This document shows positions 40,546-48,437 of a DNA stretch of 48,437 nt, piece by piece (within the stretch, counting starts at the first letter, position 1; each line of letters opens with the position of its first letter). Source of the stretch: Bacteroidales bacterium (GTDB taxonomy: Bacteria; Bacteroidota; Bacteroidia; Bacteroidales; UBA3824); the NCBI GenBank assembly GCA_017417315.1, contig JAFPZK010000021.1:1-48437 (forward strand), read 5' to 3'. A model generated the notes under the pieces. The model saw nothing but the letters and a program-made list of their open reading frames with translations. It ran no database searches and was not told the DNA's origin. The translations under genes were made by a program, and so were the position numbers.

Positions 40546-42993
40546 ATGAAAAATTTTTTAATCATATTATTTTTATTGTTTTTTTCGGGGTTGAAACTAT
40601 CTGCTCAGAACAATGACAAAATGCGGCAGATATATTTCAAAGCCGAAGAAGAATACAATATAGGACGGGTAACCTCGGCATTAACACTTTTGGAGGATAG
40701 TTTGCACGGGGTGAAACCGCCGCTTTCGGTCTCTGTTTACAAATTGTGCGGACTTTGCTATTTGGCACTTCAAGACGCTAAAAACACCGAAAAATACGTG
40801 CGGCTGCTCTTGAAAGACAATCCGCATTACGTTTCGGCACACGACCCTATGCGTTTTGCCAACATTGTAGAAAAGATAAGGCAAAACGAACTTGCTACCG
40901 TAAGCACGGCTTCGTCGCAGGCAGAAACCTTGGAAGAAGTTCCCGTCCCGATTATCCTTATCACCGAACAAATGATAAAAGACTGCGGCGCACAATCGCT
41001 TCAAGATGTATTGCTTGCGTATTTGCCCTCTACAACGCTGATAGAAACCAACAGCAATATGAATTTTTCTTTTCGCGGAATATTCGGCACCTCGCAAGAA
41101 AAAATGCTTGTTATGATTGACGGAATAAGGCTCAACAGTTATTCTACTAACACGGGACTTGTCGATTATGCAATCGGACTTGAAAAAGTAAAACAGATTG
41201 AAGTCTTACGCGGTTCGGGTTCAACGCTTTACGGCGACGTTGCCTTGTCTGGTGTTATAAACGTGATAACAAAAAAAGCCGATGAAATCGACGGCGTAAA
41301 AGTTTCGGCGGGAATAGGCAATTACGGTCAAAAAAAGGCGGGGATACTTTTCGGGAAAAAATACGACAACTTGTCAGTTACCGCTTATTCCGACATTTAC
41401 CGCTCCGACGGTCAAAAACATTATATGACCAAAGAAGATTTGTATTTTACGGAGGAGCCGATAGCAGGTAACTGTATAATTGGGGCTTACAACGGCACGC
41501 CGGCTTTCGACTTAGGCGTTGATATGGAATGGAAACACCTGAATTTTAAGTATATAAACACATCGTCGAAAAGTGTAGAGCGTTTGACAAAAATTAATTA
41601 TAATCCGTATGAATATGATAACTACGCCAAAGTGTTCGGAATAAAACCGGGTGAACTTTCCTCTTCGCAGCAGTTTGTGGTTTCTTACAACGTCAAATTG
41701 TCGAAATTCAGTTTTACCGTTTCGGGCTGTTATTTTAAGGAAACGCCTAAATTCTATGAGGTTGTGGCGGATACGTTGTTTGAGGATTCGTATGTCGCTT
41801 CGGGATATTTCTTTCCGGTAGAAGAAACTGATAGTCTTGTATTATATGGCTATCGTACTTTTCGATCGGGCATATTTAAATACACGGAGCAAAAAGCCGA
41901 TAATTATAAAATATCGTTTTCGGGCGTATATACATACGGCGGGTTGTCGAACGGCGGCTCGGTGCTTTTAGGCTGCGAATACGGAAAATACGAAATGAAG
42001 AATTACGATATATATAACGGTGCGAGATACGGTGTTATCGCTGAATATATGGACTATTATAACGACTATTGCGGCACAGAACCTTCCGCCGATGTTTTTT
42101 TGCAGATAAAGCACCGTTGGAAAAATTTTATAATCAATTCGGGTATACGATACGATTTTAAGAGTCATTATAAAAAAGATTTCGATTCTGACACCGGTAT
42201 GGAGTTTGATAAAGGAGATAAAATTAATGTGTTATCACCGAGATTTTCCGTTATTTATTTGCGCAAACATTTGAATATAAAACTCAATTATTCAAAATCG
42301 TTTGTTGACGCTCCGTATTCAAAACGTCAAGAGCAGTCTTACGAAGAATTAAAGCCTGAAATATTAAAATCATTTCAAGGGACGTTTTCTTCCGATTGTT
42401 TCATAAAAGGTCTCAATTTAGAATTAAACATTTACGACAACCGTTATGAAAATCTGATTACGACGATTGAAGACTTCAAATTTCACGTTAATTGGAATTT
42501 GAACACACAAGGCATGGAAACCGTACTCTCATACGAAAGAAAAGGTTTTTATTTTAATACTTTTGCTTCTGTTTACACGGTAACGGATTATGTTCCGTAT
42601 GATGACCCCACTACGCCGGAGCAATATAAAAAAGTGTTTTATGACAATGTGCGGGATAATCAACTCTTTTATGTACCGTCAGTAACAGCCGGATTTACCG
42701 TCGGATATTCACCGTGGAATTTTTTGCGCTTGGCTGTTAACGCAAAATATTATTCCACGCAGGAGATTCATCAGATTTATTTTGATAAAGATTATGAGCT
42801 ATACACTAAGGATTACACTTCGCCGGAAGTTTTTTTGGTGAATCCGTCGGTAAGATTGTCGTATAAAAACTACGGAATCAACCTTTCAGTAAGCAATGCT
42901 TTCGACAAAGAGTATTATCAAGGCGGAAGTTTTGAAGCATCCTTACGACAAAAAGGACGTTGGTTTATGGTAGGAATAGAAGCAAAATTTTAA
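40546..42993 (+). CDS. TonB-dependent receptor with N-terminal TPR-like domain (paralog 2)
   Basis: The 815-residue protein has the same layout as paralog 1: signal peptide (LKLSAQ), TPR-like helices (IYFKAEEEYNIGRVTSALTL), plug (MIKDCGAQSLQDVLLAYLPS, GSGSTLYGDVALSGVINVITK) and barrel ending RWFMVGIEAKF with a C-terminal Phe. The ATG at 40546 is chosen over one at 40510 because the latter overlaps the ATPase gene and would put basic and cysteine residues before the signal peptide. It lacks the acidic Tyr-rich loop of paralog 1. Extracellular parts diverge more than the plug, which suggests different ligands. No promoter was recognised in the 19-base gap. Confidence 0.88.
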   Translation: MKNFLIILFLLFFSGLKLSAQNNDKMRQIYFKAEEEYNIGRVTSALTLLEDSLHGVKPPLSVSVYKLCGLCYLALQDAKNTEKYVRLLLKDNPHYVSAHDPMRFANIVEKIRQNELATVSTASSQAETLEEVPVPIILITEQMIKDCGAQSLQDVLLAYLPSTTLIETNSNMNFSFRGIFGTSQEKMLVMIDGIRLNSYSTNTGLVDYAIGLEKVKQIEVLRGSGSTLYGDVALSGVINVITKKADEIDGVKVSAGIGNYGQKKAGILFGKKYDNLSVTAYSDIYRSDGQKHYMTKEDLYFTEEPIAGNCIIGAYNGTPAFDLGVDMEWKHLNFKYINTSSKSVERLTKINYNPYEYDNYAKVFGIKPGELSSSQQFVVSYNVKLSKFSFTVSGCYFKETPKFYEVVADTLFEDSYVASGYFFPVEETDSLVLYGYRTFRSGIFKYTEQKADNYKISFSGVYTYGGLSNGGSVLLGCEYGKYEMKNYDIYNGARYGVIAEYMDYYNDYCGTEPSADVFLQIKHRWKNFIINSGIRYDFKSHYKKDFDSDTGMEFDKGDKINVLSPRFSVIYLRKHLNIKLNYSKSFVDAPYSKRQEQSYEELKPEILKSFQGTFSSDCFIKGLNLELNIYDNRYENLITTIEDFKFHVNWNLNTQGMETVLSYERKGFYFNTFASVYTVTDYVPYDDPTTPEQYKKVFYDNVRDNQLFYVPSVTAGFTVGYSPWNFLRLAVNAKYYSTQEIHQIYFDKDYELYTKDYTSPEVFLVNPSVRLSYKNYGINLSVSNAFDKEYYQGGSFEASLRQKGRWFMVGIEAKF

Positions 42994-43008
42994 AACATAA
43001 TAACAACC

Positions 43009-45477
43009 ATGGCAAAGAAAACCATACTTTTGATTCTGATATTAATTTTCCCGTTTTTTGTTTTTGCACAGGATACCGAAAAACAAAAAGGGAAAGTAAA
43101 TACTGCTGCAAACGACTATGAAATAGGACGTTTTGAAAACGTAATGGATTCGTTGGAAACGAATATCGAAAAGTTTTCGCCGGAGGCAAAAATAGAGGCG
43201 TTGAGGTTGTGTGCAATTACGGCAATGGCAATGGACGATGAAGAAAAAGCGGAATATTATGCGGTGCTTTTGCTTAAAGAATCGCCCGATTACAATAATA
43301 CCGGCGACCCGTATCGTTTCAGAGATATGATTGAAAGGCTCAAAAATGAACTTACTGCAACGATAACAACCGCATCTTCGAGCCGTGAAACATTAGCGGA
43401 AACTCCTGTTCCCGTAGTGTTGATAACGGAAGAAATGATAAGAGATTGTGGGGCGCAAACGCTTCAAGACGCGCTTGTAGCATACGTGCCGGGCATTACG
43501 GTGATGGAAATCAACGGTGTTAAGAATTTTGCAATGCGCGGTATTTCGGGGGCATCGCAGGAAAAAGTGTTGATAATGTTGAACGGAATAAGGCTCAATA
43601 GTTATTGTTCTAATTTGGGGCTTGCCGATTATTCAATCAGTTTGAAGAAGATAAAGCAAATAGAGGTTTTGCGCGGACCTGCCTCATCGCTTTACGGAGA
43701 TGCGGCACTTACGGCAGTGGTTAATGTAATAACGAAAAGCGGCATGGACATCAACGGAGTTGATTTTTCTTTGCAAGCGGGCAATCACGGACAAGTAAGG
43801 GCAGATGCACTTATCGGCAAACATTATGCGGGTTTCGACATTACGGCGTGGGCGGGTTTTTACCGTTCGGACGGAGAATATGTTGACGTACCGGAAGAAA
43901 AGCAGACGGGGTTTTATACCAATCCGGGGAAAATTATAATAGGCGGCTACAACAATAGACCGTCATTTGATTTCGGAGTAAAATTCAATTATAAAGGTTT
44001 GTTTTTGGAATATGCTTATAACTCTTCCAAAACGGTAATTCCTTTTACGAAAGAAGAAGAAGTTTACTATCGTTCACCGTATTCGTATTCTAAGTATTGT
44101 AATATCAACGGCAATAAACCCGGAGCCGCATTTGAAACACAACACGTAAGAGTAGGTTATACCAAGAAATTCGGCAAATTAACCTTGGAACTTTCAGGTA
44201 ATATGACATACGAGACAATGTCGAAATATTTTGTTATATCAGATGATACAGACCCTTATTGTTATCTTATGACATATAAATTTGATTCTGACTATAATTT
44301 ATTAAAGGATAAAGAACAATCTCATGGAATTGCATATTATGAAGGCTGGACGGACCGTAATATGGGAATTTCAGTACAAGCGGCTTATAATTACGGAAAT
44401 ACTGATAATAACGGTACAATTATGACAGGTGCGGACGTATCAGTTTTTAATTATCTTTCTGACGACGATGATATGGTTTATGATTTTACGCGCAGAGATA
44501 ATTACTGCATATTCAACGAGCCTATAAAATATGGTTTTCGCGAAAAAGAACCTAAAAACGAGTTTTTTATTCAATGGAAACATCGTTACAAGGATTTTAT
44601 AATAAATTCGGGAATAAGGTCTTATTATAGAAAACATGCGGGATTTTATGAAGTTAACACCCCTGATTCCATATTTGCAAAAAGTGATGTGAAAGAATTT
44701 TCGCCGAGAATATCACTTATATATTTGCTTGACAAAAAGTTGAATTTTAAATTTGCATATTCCAAAGCGTTTGTTGACATTCCGTTTTTTTACAGAACGT
44801 ATGATTATGAAGGGTCATTAAAACCTGAAAAACTACATTCGTTTCAGTTTACCGTTAATTCACAAAAAAAATACGACAAAAGTACTTTAAATTTGGAATT
44901 GAACTTTTTTTACAACAAATGTAAGGATTTAGCCATGCCGAATTTACAAACCAAATGGGACGTTAGCATTGCGGGCATAGAGCCAATGATATCGTATAAT
45001 GCAAAAAAATGGAATTTATACGGGTATCTTTCGTTTCAAAAGGTAGCAGATTATAAAGCAGGAAAGTACAAAGCAACTAAATATGATAAGATATATTATG
45101 AAGGATATGAAGAACCGGAGATTATTGAAGAAAAATACGACGCTCTTTATGATGAGGTAAAAAAAGGCAGTATATTGAATGTACCGTCGTTTTCGGCTAA
45201 CTTTACGGCGGGTTACCGTCTGAATGAAAAAATAAAAATTTGTGCAAATTTTTATTACACGGGACGGCAAAATTCTATCATAAGAGGCGAGGAAACAGAA
45301 ATTCCTCAGGTGTTTTTGCTGAATCCGGGTATGCGGTATCGAATCAAAAAAACGATATTCCGACTTGATATTCACAACGTTTTCAACAGCGATTATTCGT
45401 TGGGAGAACGTAGTTCGTTAGGCACTGTAAAACAAAAAGGACGTTGGTTTATGTTAGGAATAGAAGCAAAATTTTAA
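43009..45477 (+). CDS. TonB-dependent receptor with N-terminal TPR-like domain (paralog 3)
   Basis: The 822-residue protein has a signal peptide (ending FVFAQ), TPR-like helices (TAANDYEIGRFENVMDSL, LCAITAMAMDDEEKAEYYAV), plug (MIRDCGAQTLQDALVAYVPG, GPASSLYGDAALTAVVNVITK) and a barrel ending RWFMLGIEAKF. The last 11 residues nearly equal those of paralog 2, so the two share a barrel-insertion signal. The barrel coding region around 44200-44900 is visibly richer in A and T than the plug, in line with fast-changing loops. It starts 15 bases after paralog 2 and is the last receptor of the series. Confidence 0.88.
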   Translation: MAKKTILLILILIFPFFVFAQDTEKQKGKVNTAANDYEIGRFENVMDSLETNIEKFSPEAKIEALRLCAITAMAMDDEEKAEYYAVLLLKESPDYNNTGDPYRFRDMIERLKNELTATITTASSSRETLAETPVPVVLITEEMIRDCGAQTLQDALVAYVPGITVMEINGVKNFAMRGISGASQEKVLIMLNGIRLNSYCSNLGLADYSISLKKIKQIEVLRGPASSLYGDAALTAVVNVITKSGMDINGVDFSLQAGNHGQVRADALIGKHYAGFDITAWAGFYRSDGEYVDVPEEKQTGFYTNPGKIIIGGYNNRPSFDFGVKFNYKGLFLEYAYNSSKTVIPFTKEEEVYYRSPYSYSKYCNINGNKPGAAFETQHVRVGYTKKFGKLTLELSGNMTYETMSKYFVISDDTDPYCYLMTYKFDSDYNLLKDKEQSHGIAYYEGWTDRNMGISVQAAYNYGNTDNNGTIMTGADVSVFNYLSDDDDMVYDFTRRDNYCIFNEPIKYGFREKEPKNEFFIQWKHRYKDFIINSGIRSYYRKHAGFYEVNTPDSIFAKSDVKEFSPRISLIYLLDKKLNFKFAYSKAFVDIPFFYRTYDYEGSLKPEKLHSFQFTVNSQKKYDKSTLNLELNFFYNKCKDLAMPNLQTKWDVSIAGIEPMISYNAKKWNLYGYLSFQKVADYKAGKYKATKYDKIYYEGYEEPEIIEEKYDALYDEVKKGSILNVPSFSANFTAGYRLNEKIKICANFYYTGRQNSIIRGEETEIPQVFLLNPGMRYRIKKTIFRLDIHNVFNSDYSLGERSSLGTVKQKGRWFMLGIEAKF

Positions 45478-45498
45478 AAAATTAATAAATAAAAAATT

Positions 45499-46041
45499 AT
45501 GATACACAACGAAAAAATTGACATGATTTTGAGCCGTAAATCGGTAAGACGTTTTTCTGCGGCTCTCTCTGATGAAGAACTCGAAACTCTTCTTCATGCT
45601 GCGATGTCGGCACCTACGGCAATGGATTATCAGCCGTGGCATTTTGTGGTTGTTAACGACAATGCCACCAAAGAAAACTTACGCTCGTTTCTTCCGTATG
45701 CCAAAATGATTAACGAGAATTGTACGGGCATAGTGGTTTGCGGTGATATTTCGCTTTACGAGGAAGTAAGCAAGAGAGACGGCGAAGACAATACTTTGTA
45801 TTGGGTTGAAGACTGTTCGGCGGCGAGCGAAAACCTTTTGCTTGCCGCTCATGCTTTGGGATTGGGTGCGGTTTGGACGGGAATTTTCCCGCTTGAAAGC
45901 CGTATTTCAAAACTCAGAGAAACACTTGCATTGCCTGAAAACATCGTACCGCTCAATCTTATTTTAGCGGGTCATGTTTTGTCAGAAGGGCGCGTAAAAG
46001 ACAAGTGGGATACATCAAAAATTCACTACGAAAAATTTTAA
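45499..46041 (+). CDS. Nitroreductase-family FMN oxidoreductase
   Basis: A 180-residue protein with the FMN-binding motif SRKSVRRFS (12-20), APTAMDYQPWHFVVV (38-52) and HALGLGAVWTGIFPLE, as in small bacterial nitroreductases. It should form a dimer with one FMN per subunit and use NAD(P)H to reduce nitro groups, quinones or flavins; a natural substrate is not deducible. No signal peptide. The gene is 21 bases after the last receptor and six before the VOC gene, so it may be read from the same transcript. Confidence 0.9.
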   Translation: MIHNEKIDMILSRKSVRRFSAALSDEELETLLHAAMSAPTAMDYQPWHFVVVNDNATKENLRSFLPYAKMINENCTGIVVCGDISLYEEVSKRDGEDNTLYWVEDCSAASENLLLAAHALGLGAVWTGIFPLESRISKLRETLALPENIVPLNLILAGHVLSEGRVKDKWDTSKIHYEKF

Positions 46042-46047
46042 AACCAA

Positions 46048-46446
46048 ATGCAGAACACATTAAAACTTCATCACGTCGGCTACGCAGTTCCCGACATAAA
46101 AACGACTGCAAAAGAGTTTGAAAAATTGGGTTTCTTGCACAAAGAAACCCTTTACGACGAGGCTTTGACGGTAGAACTCTGTTATCTTGAAAAAGACGGC
46201 ACGATAATAGAACTTGTTTGTCAGAAAAATCCCGACAGTCTTGAAGCCGGCCTTTTAAAGAAAAACGGCATAATGCCCTATCATTTGTGTTTTTCGTGCA
46301 AGGATATTTTTTCTGTCGTTAACGAAATGGTAGCAAACGGATACGAAAAACTTTTTTCACCCGTAGAAGTAAAAGCGTTAGGCGGCAAAAAAATCTGTTA
46401 TCTTTTCAAGAAAGAAGTCGGATACATGGAATTGGTGGAAGAATAA
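46048..46446 (+). CDS. VOC superfamily metalloprotein (glyoxalase/epimerase-like)
   Basis: The 132-residue protein has two beta-alpha-beta-beta-beta halves with metal ligands in the classical places: His9 in LHHVGYAVPD, Glu55 in TIIELV, His79 in MPYHLCF and Glu128 in GYMELVE. The pattern H-E-H-E is that of glyoxalase I and methylmalonyl-CoA epimerase. The length and MPYHLCFSCKDI segment are closer to the epimerase-like group, but key substrate residues cannot be assigned. No signal peptide. Two DJ-1-like proteins in the window could also handle reactive carbonyls, which gives a weak hint towards methylglyoxal. Confidence 0.82.
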   Translation: MQNTLKLHHVGYAVPDIKTTAKEFEKLGFLHKETLYDEALTVELCYLEKDGTIIELVCQKNPDSLEAGLLKKNGIMPYHLCFSCKDIFSVVNEMVANGYEKLFSPVEVKALGGKKICYLFKKEVGYMELVEE

Positions 46447-46484
46447 AATCAAAAATAAAAATCTTATTAAAAAATAAAATCAAT

Positions 46485-48191
46485 ATGACAAAAAGTTTAT
46501 TAATGCTTTCGTTTTCGGCTTTTTTGTTGTTCTCGTGCGGAGGTAATCAACAACAGAATCAAACTTCGACAACAAAATCCGAAGAAACGGCACAAAATCA
46601 GCAACCATACAAATTTGTTGAACCGACAGAAAATATCGCTCAAAAGATATGGAATGCTGCCAAAGCCTCAAATCCTGAAATTAAACCCGTAATTGATGAG
46701 GCTGTTGAAATTGAATGGATTTCGCAAGATGAGGCGACAAATTTCGTGTCAAATACTTTTATGACCTACGAGTATATTATTCCTCAGGGAACGGAAGAAC
46801 CCGACAATTTGCTTTCGGCACAATACTCTCTAAAATGTTATCAAAAAATTGATAAAGAGTGGATTGCAATGGTTACGAAATATGTTCACGGATATGCGGG
46901 CGAGGACAGTATTTATAGTGTCAAGAAGATTTTTCTTGTTAATCAAAACGGTGAAAATATTGATGCCGGCAATATTTTTCCGCCTCAACTAAAACCTTTT
47001 GAAAAATACTATACTGACAATTACGATAAAAATTTCGATTTTTCAAACGAAGGCTTCACTTTCAAATCTTATAAATATTGGAATGTGGATTTTGTTTGGA
47101 ACGGCGAAAAATTCATGTTGAAAGAAAATACCCCCGTTGTTGAAAACCGTATTGACAAGTTCGGTGGTTTTTATGTAACACGTAACGAAAGATCATACCG
47201 TCTCGGTGATGAATTTTCAGAAAAAGAATTGAAAGAGGACGGTGAAATTATTGCAACGTTTGATTTAGAGGGTTCGGTGATAAAAGGTTACACTGTCAAA
47301 AGCCCGAAATGCGGTTTTGCGCAAACAACCGATACTGAAAACGGTTTTTATTTTATATCAAGCAAGCCGGTTGCCGTTGGTTTCCCGATTAAAAACGTTC
47401 TTGATTACAAAAAAGGTTATGAAATGAAAGATACTCTCATCAGAGAAACTGAGAAAGACGGTAAATATGTTATTACTCAGCAACTTAATACCGATTATAA
47501 ATTAAAAACTGACATTATCATAGAGTTTACTGCCAAAGACAAAAATTCAGAAATAGAACAAATACGGGTTTACGGTGTCAAAAATAATGCGACATTAAAA
47601 GCCGAACTTGCAAAATCGCAATTGTCAGCAAAGAATAAAGAGTTTTTTGCGGCTCTTGATATGTTGAAACCGGGCGAAACAGAAAACAGAGAGGGCAGTT
47701 TTCTTAAAAGCAACGGTTTTACTGATGATGATTTTGAGAAGTTGATGTCGGAAGAAAACGGTTTTGCAGCCTATTATAAAAATGACAAGTCGTTTTATTT
47801 TCAAGTTTATCCTACCAAAAATGAGGGTTGTTGTTATGCGTATTTTTTCTCTATGAAAGATTTCAAAATTGTCAAAACACTTGCTTGGTATAACGAGCAG
47901 GGCAGAATTGATGAAACGGATGCTAATTTTTCGATTCCTAAAGCGCAGGATTATCCGGCGTGGAATATTAATTATACTTATTTTAACGGTGATTGCGACC
48001 ATACAATCAAAGCGGACGATTATAGTTTCAATTTGAGTAATTATACCGGCATAATAAGTTTTTATGCATCTTCAGACCGCAACGACGGTTCAGCCGAAAT
48101 GCGAGATGATAGCGGAGAATTTAAAAATATTGACGAATACAAGGTAGAATACAAGTGGAATCTTTCAGCCGAAAAATTTGTTAAACAATAA
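46485..48191 (+). CDS. Unknown lipoprotein of 568 residues
   Basis: The protein has a lipoprotein signal (LLFSCGG, Cys18) followed by a low-complexity Gln/Thr/Asn linker (NQQQNQTSTTKSEETAQNQQ). The remainder is mixed alpha/beta without repeats or known motifs that I can recognise. Phrases such as YSLKCYQKIDKEWIAMVTKYVHGY suggest a beta-rich domain of the kind found in lipoproteins of unknown function. It has a 38-base upstream gap without a clear promoter. It is followed by a terminator and is the last gene of the series. Confidence 0.7.
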   Translation: MTKSLLMLSFSAFLLFSCGGNQQQNQTSTTKSEETAQNQQPYKFVEPTENIAQKIWNAAKASNPEIKPVIDEAVEIEWISQDEATNFVSNTFMTYEYIIPQGTEEPDNLLSAQYSLKCYQKIDKEWIAMVTKYVHGYAGEDSIYSVKKIFLVNQNGENIDAGNIFPPQLKPFEKYYTDNYDKNFDFSNEGFTFKSYKYWNVDFVWNGEKFMLKENTPVVENRIDKFGGFYVTRNERSYRLGDEFSEKELKEDGEIIATFDLEGSVIKGYTVKSPKCGFAQTTDTENGFYFISSKPVAVGFPIKNVLDYKKGYEMKDTLIRETEKDGKYVITQQLNTDYKLKTDIIIEFTAKDKNSEIEQIRVYGVKNNATLKAELAKSQLSAKNKEFFAALDMLKPGETENREGSFLKSNGFTDDDFEKLMSEENGFAAYYKNDKSFYFQVYPTKNEGCCYAYFFSMKDFKIVKTLAWYNEQGRIDETDANFSIPKAQDYPAWNINYTYFNGDCDHTIKADDYSFNLSNYTGIISFYASSDRNDGSAEMRDDSGEFKNIDEYKVEYKWNLSAEKFVKQ

Positions 48192-48250
48192 AATTAATGT
48201 CTGTCGTAGAAGTATTAATATTTTTTAACAACCGCCTTCTACACCTCTAT

Positions 48251-48285
48251 ACCGCCTATTTTGATGAATTTAGGCGGTTTTTTTA
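48251..48285 (+). terminator. Rho-independent terminator after the unknown lipoprotein gene
   Basis: ACCGCCTA (48251-48258) pairs with TAGGCGGT (48271-48278) over eight bases with a 12-base loop and is followed by a run of seven T. It starts 60 bases after the stop codon. The remaining 150 bases to the window edge contain no credible gene. Confidence 0.85.
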
Positions 48286-48437
48286 TTGTCCCGCCCTTAA
48301 CCCGACTTTGCCATCATTAAGATATTTTTCATTGTATAACAGCAAATTAGTAATTTGTGTTTTCATGTTTGTGTACTACAAACTTTTTCGATTCTGATTT
48401 TACTGAATGGCTTAGTTTTATAATTTAACATGTTGTA

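Noticed and set aside
48197..48397. Plus-strand frame of 66 residues after the last lipoprotein gene
   Set aside because: It runs through the rho-independent terminator at 48251-48285 and has no promoter or recognisable content.

Overview
The window looks like a chromosomal segment from an uncultured member of the Bacteroidales (phylum Bacteroidota), probably gut- or rumen-associated. The evidence is a SusC/SusD pair with surface glycan-binding lipoproteins, lipoproteins with acidic residues just after the lipid-bearing cysteine, and several promoters with the Bacteroidota signature (TTTG or TTG, 19-20 bases, TAnnTTTG). No rRNA, tRNA, CRISPR array, integrase or complete insertion sequence was seen.

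Layout. (1) 1-384: 3'-truncated Rpn/PDDEXK-type nuclease gene, minus strand. (2) 824-10588: a polysaccharide-utilisation locus with a GH130 mannosylglucose phosphorylase, SusC, SusD and two IPT/TIG glycan-binding lipoproteins, closed by a strong terminator. The phosphorylase suggests beta-mannan or glucomannan as substrate. (3) 10708-12749: membrane-anchored MurF-like ligase, convergent with and overlapping argR. (4) 13039-18770: cupin, then three paralogous beta-solenoid proteins and a surface lipoprotein. The solenoid set is unfamiliar to me. (5) 18858-24177: DJ-1-like protein, tautomerase, ThDP enzyme, porin-like protein and MFS transporter, separated in part by TTGACAA-type repeat hairpins. 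(6) 24218-36485: AGE-family epimerase, STAS protein, GlgX-type debranching enzyme, second STAS protein, RsbW-like kinase, second DJ-1-like protein, response regulator/PP2C phosphatase, membrane coiled-coil/WD40-like protein, a propeller sensor whose kinase domain lacks the phospho-acceptor histidine, and a soluble intact histidine kinase. (7) 36496-45477: three paralogous TonB-dependent receptors with an N-terminal TPR-like domain, the first two separated by a DUF234-type ATPase gene with its own repeat-rich upstream region. (8) 45499-48191: nitroreductase, VOC-fold protein and an unknown lipoprotein, followed by a terminator.

How they may work together (inference). The most unusual part is 24218-45477, almost entirely tightly packed on one strand. 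It contains the parts of a partner-switching cascade (phosphatase, kinase/anti-sigma, two STAS antagonists), but no sigma factor in view, and glucan/sugar enzymes are interleaved with the switch. The nearby histidine kinase has no response regulator of its own, so the receiver/PP2C protein is its natural candidate partner. A plausible reading is that an envelope signal sensed by the propeller protein or TPR-receptors changes STAS phosphorylation and, directly or indirectly, storage-glucan or disaccharide metabolism.
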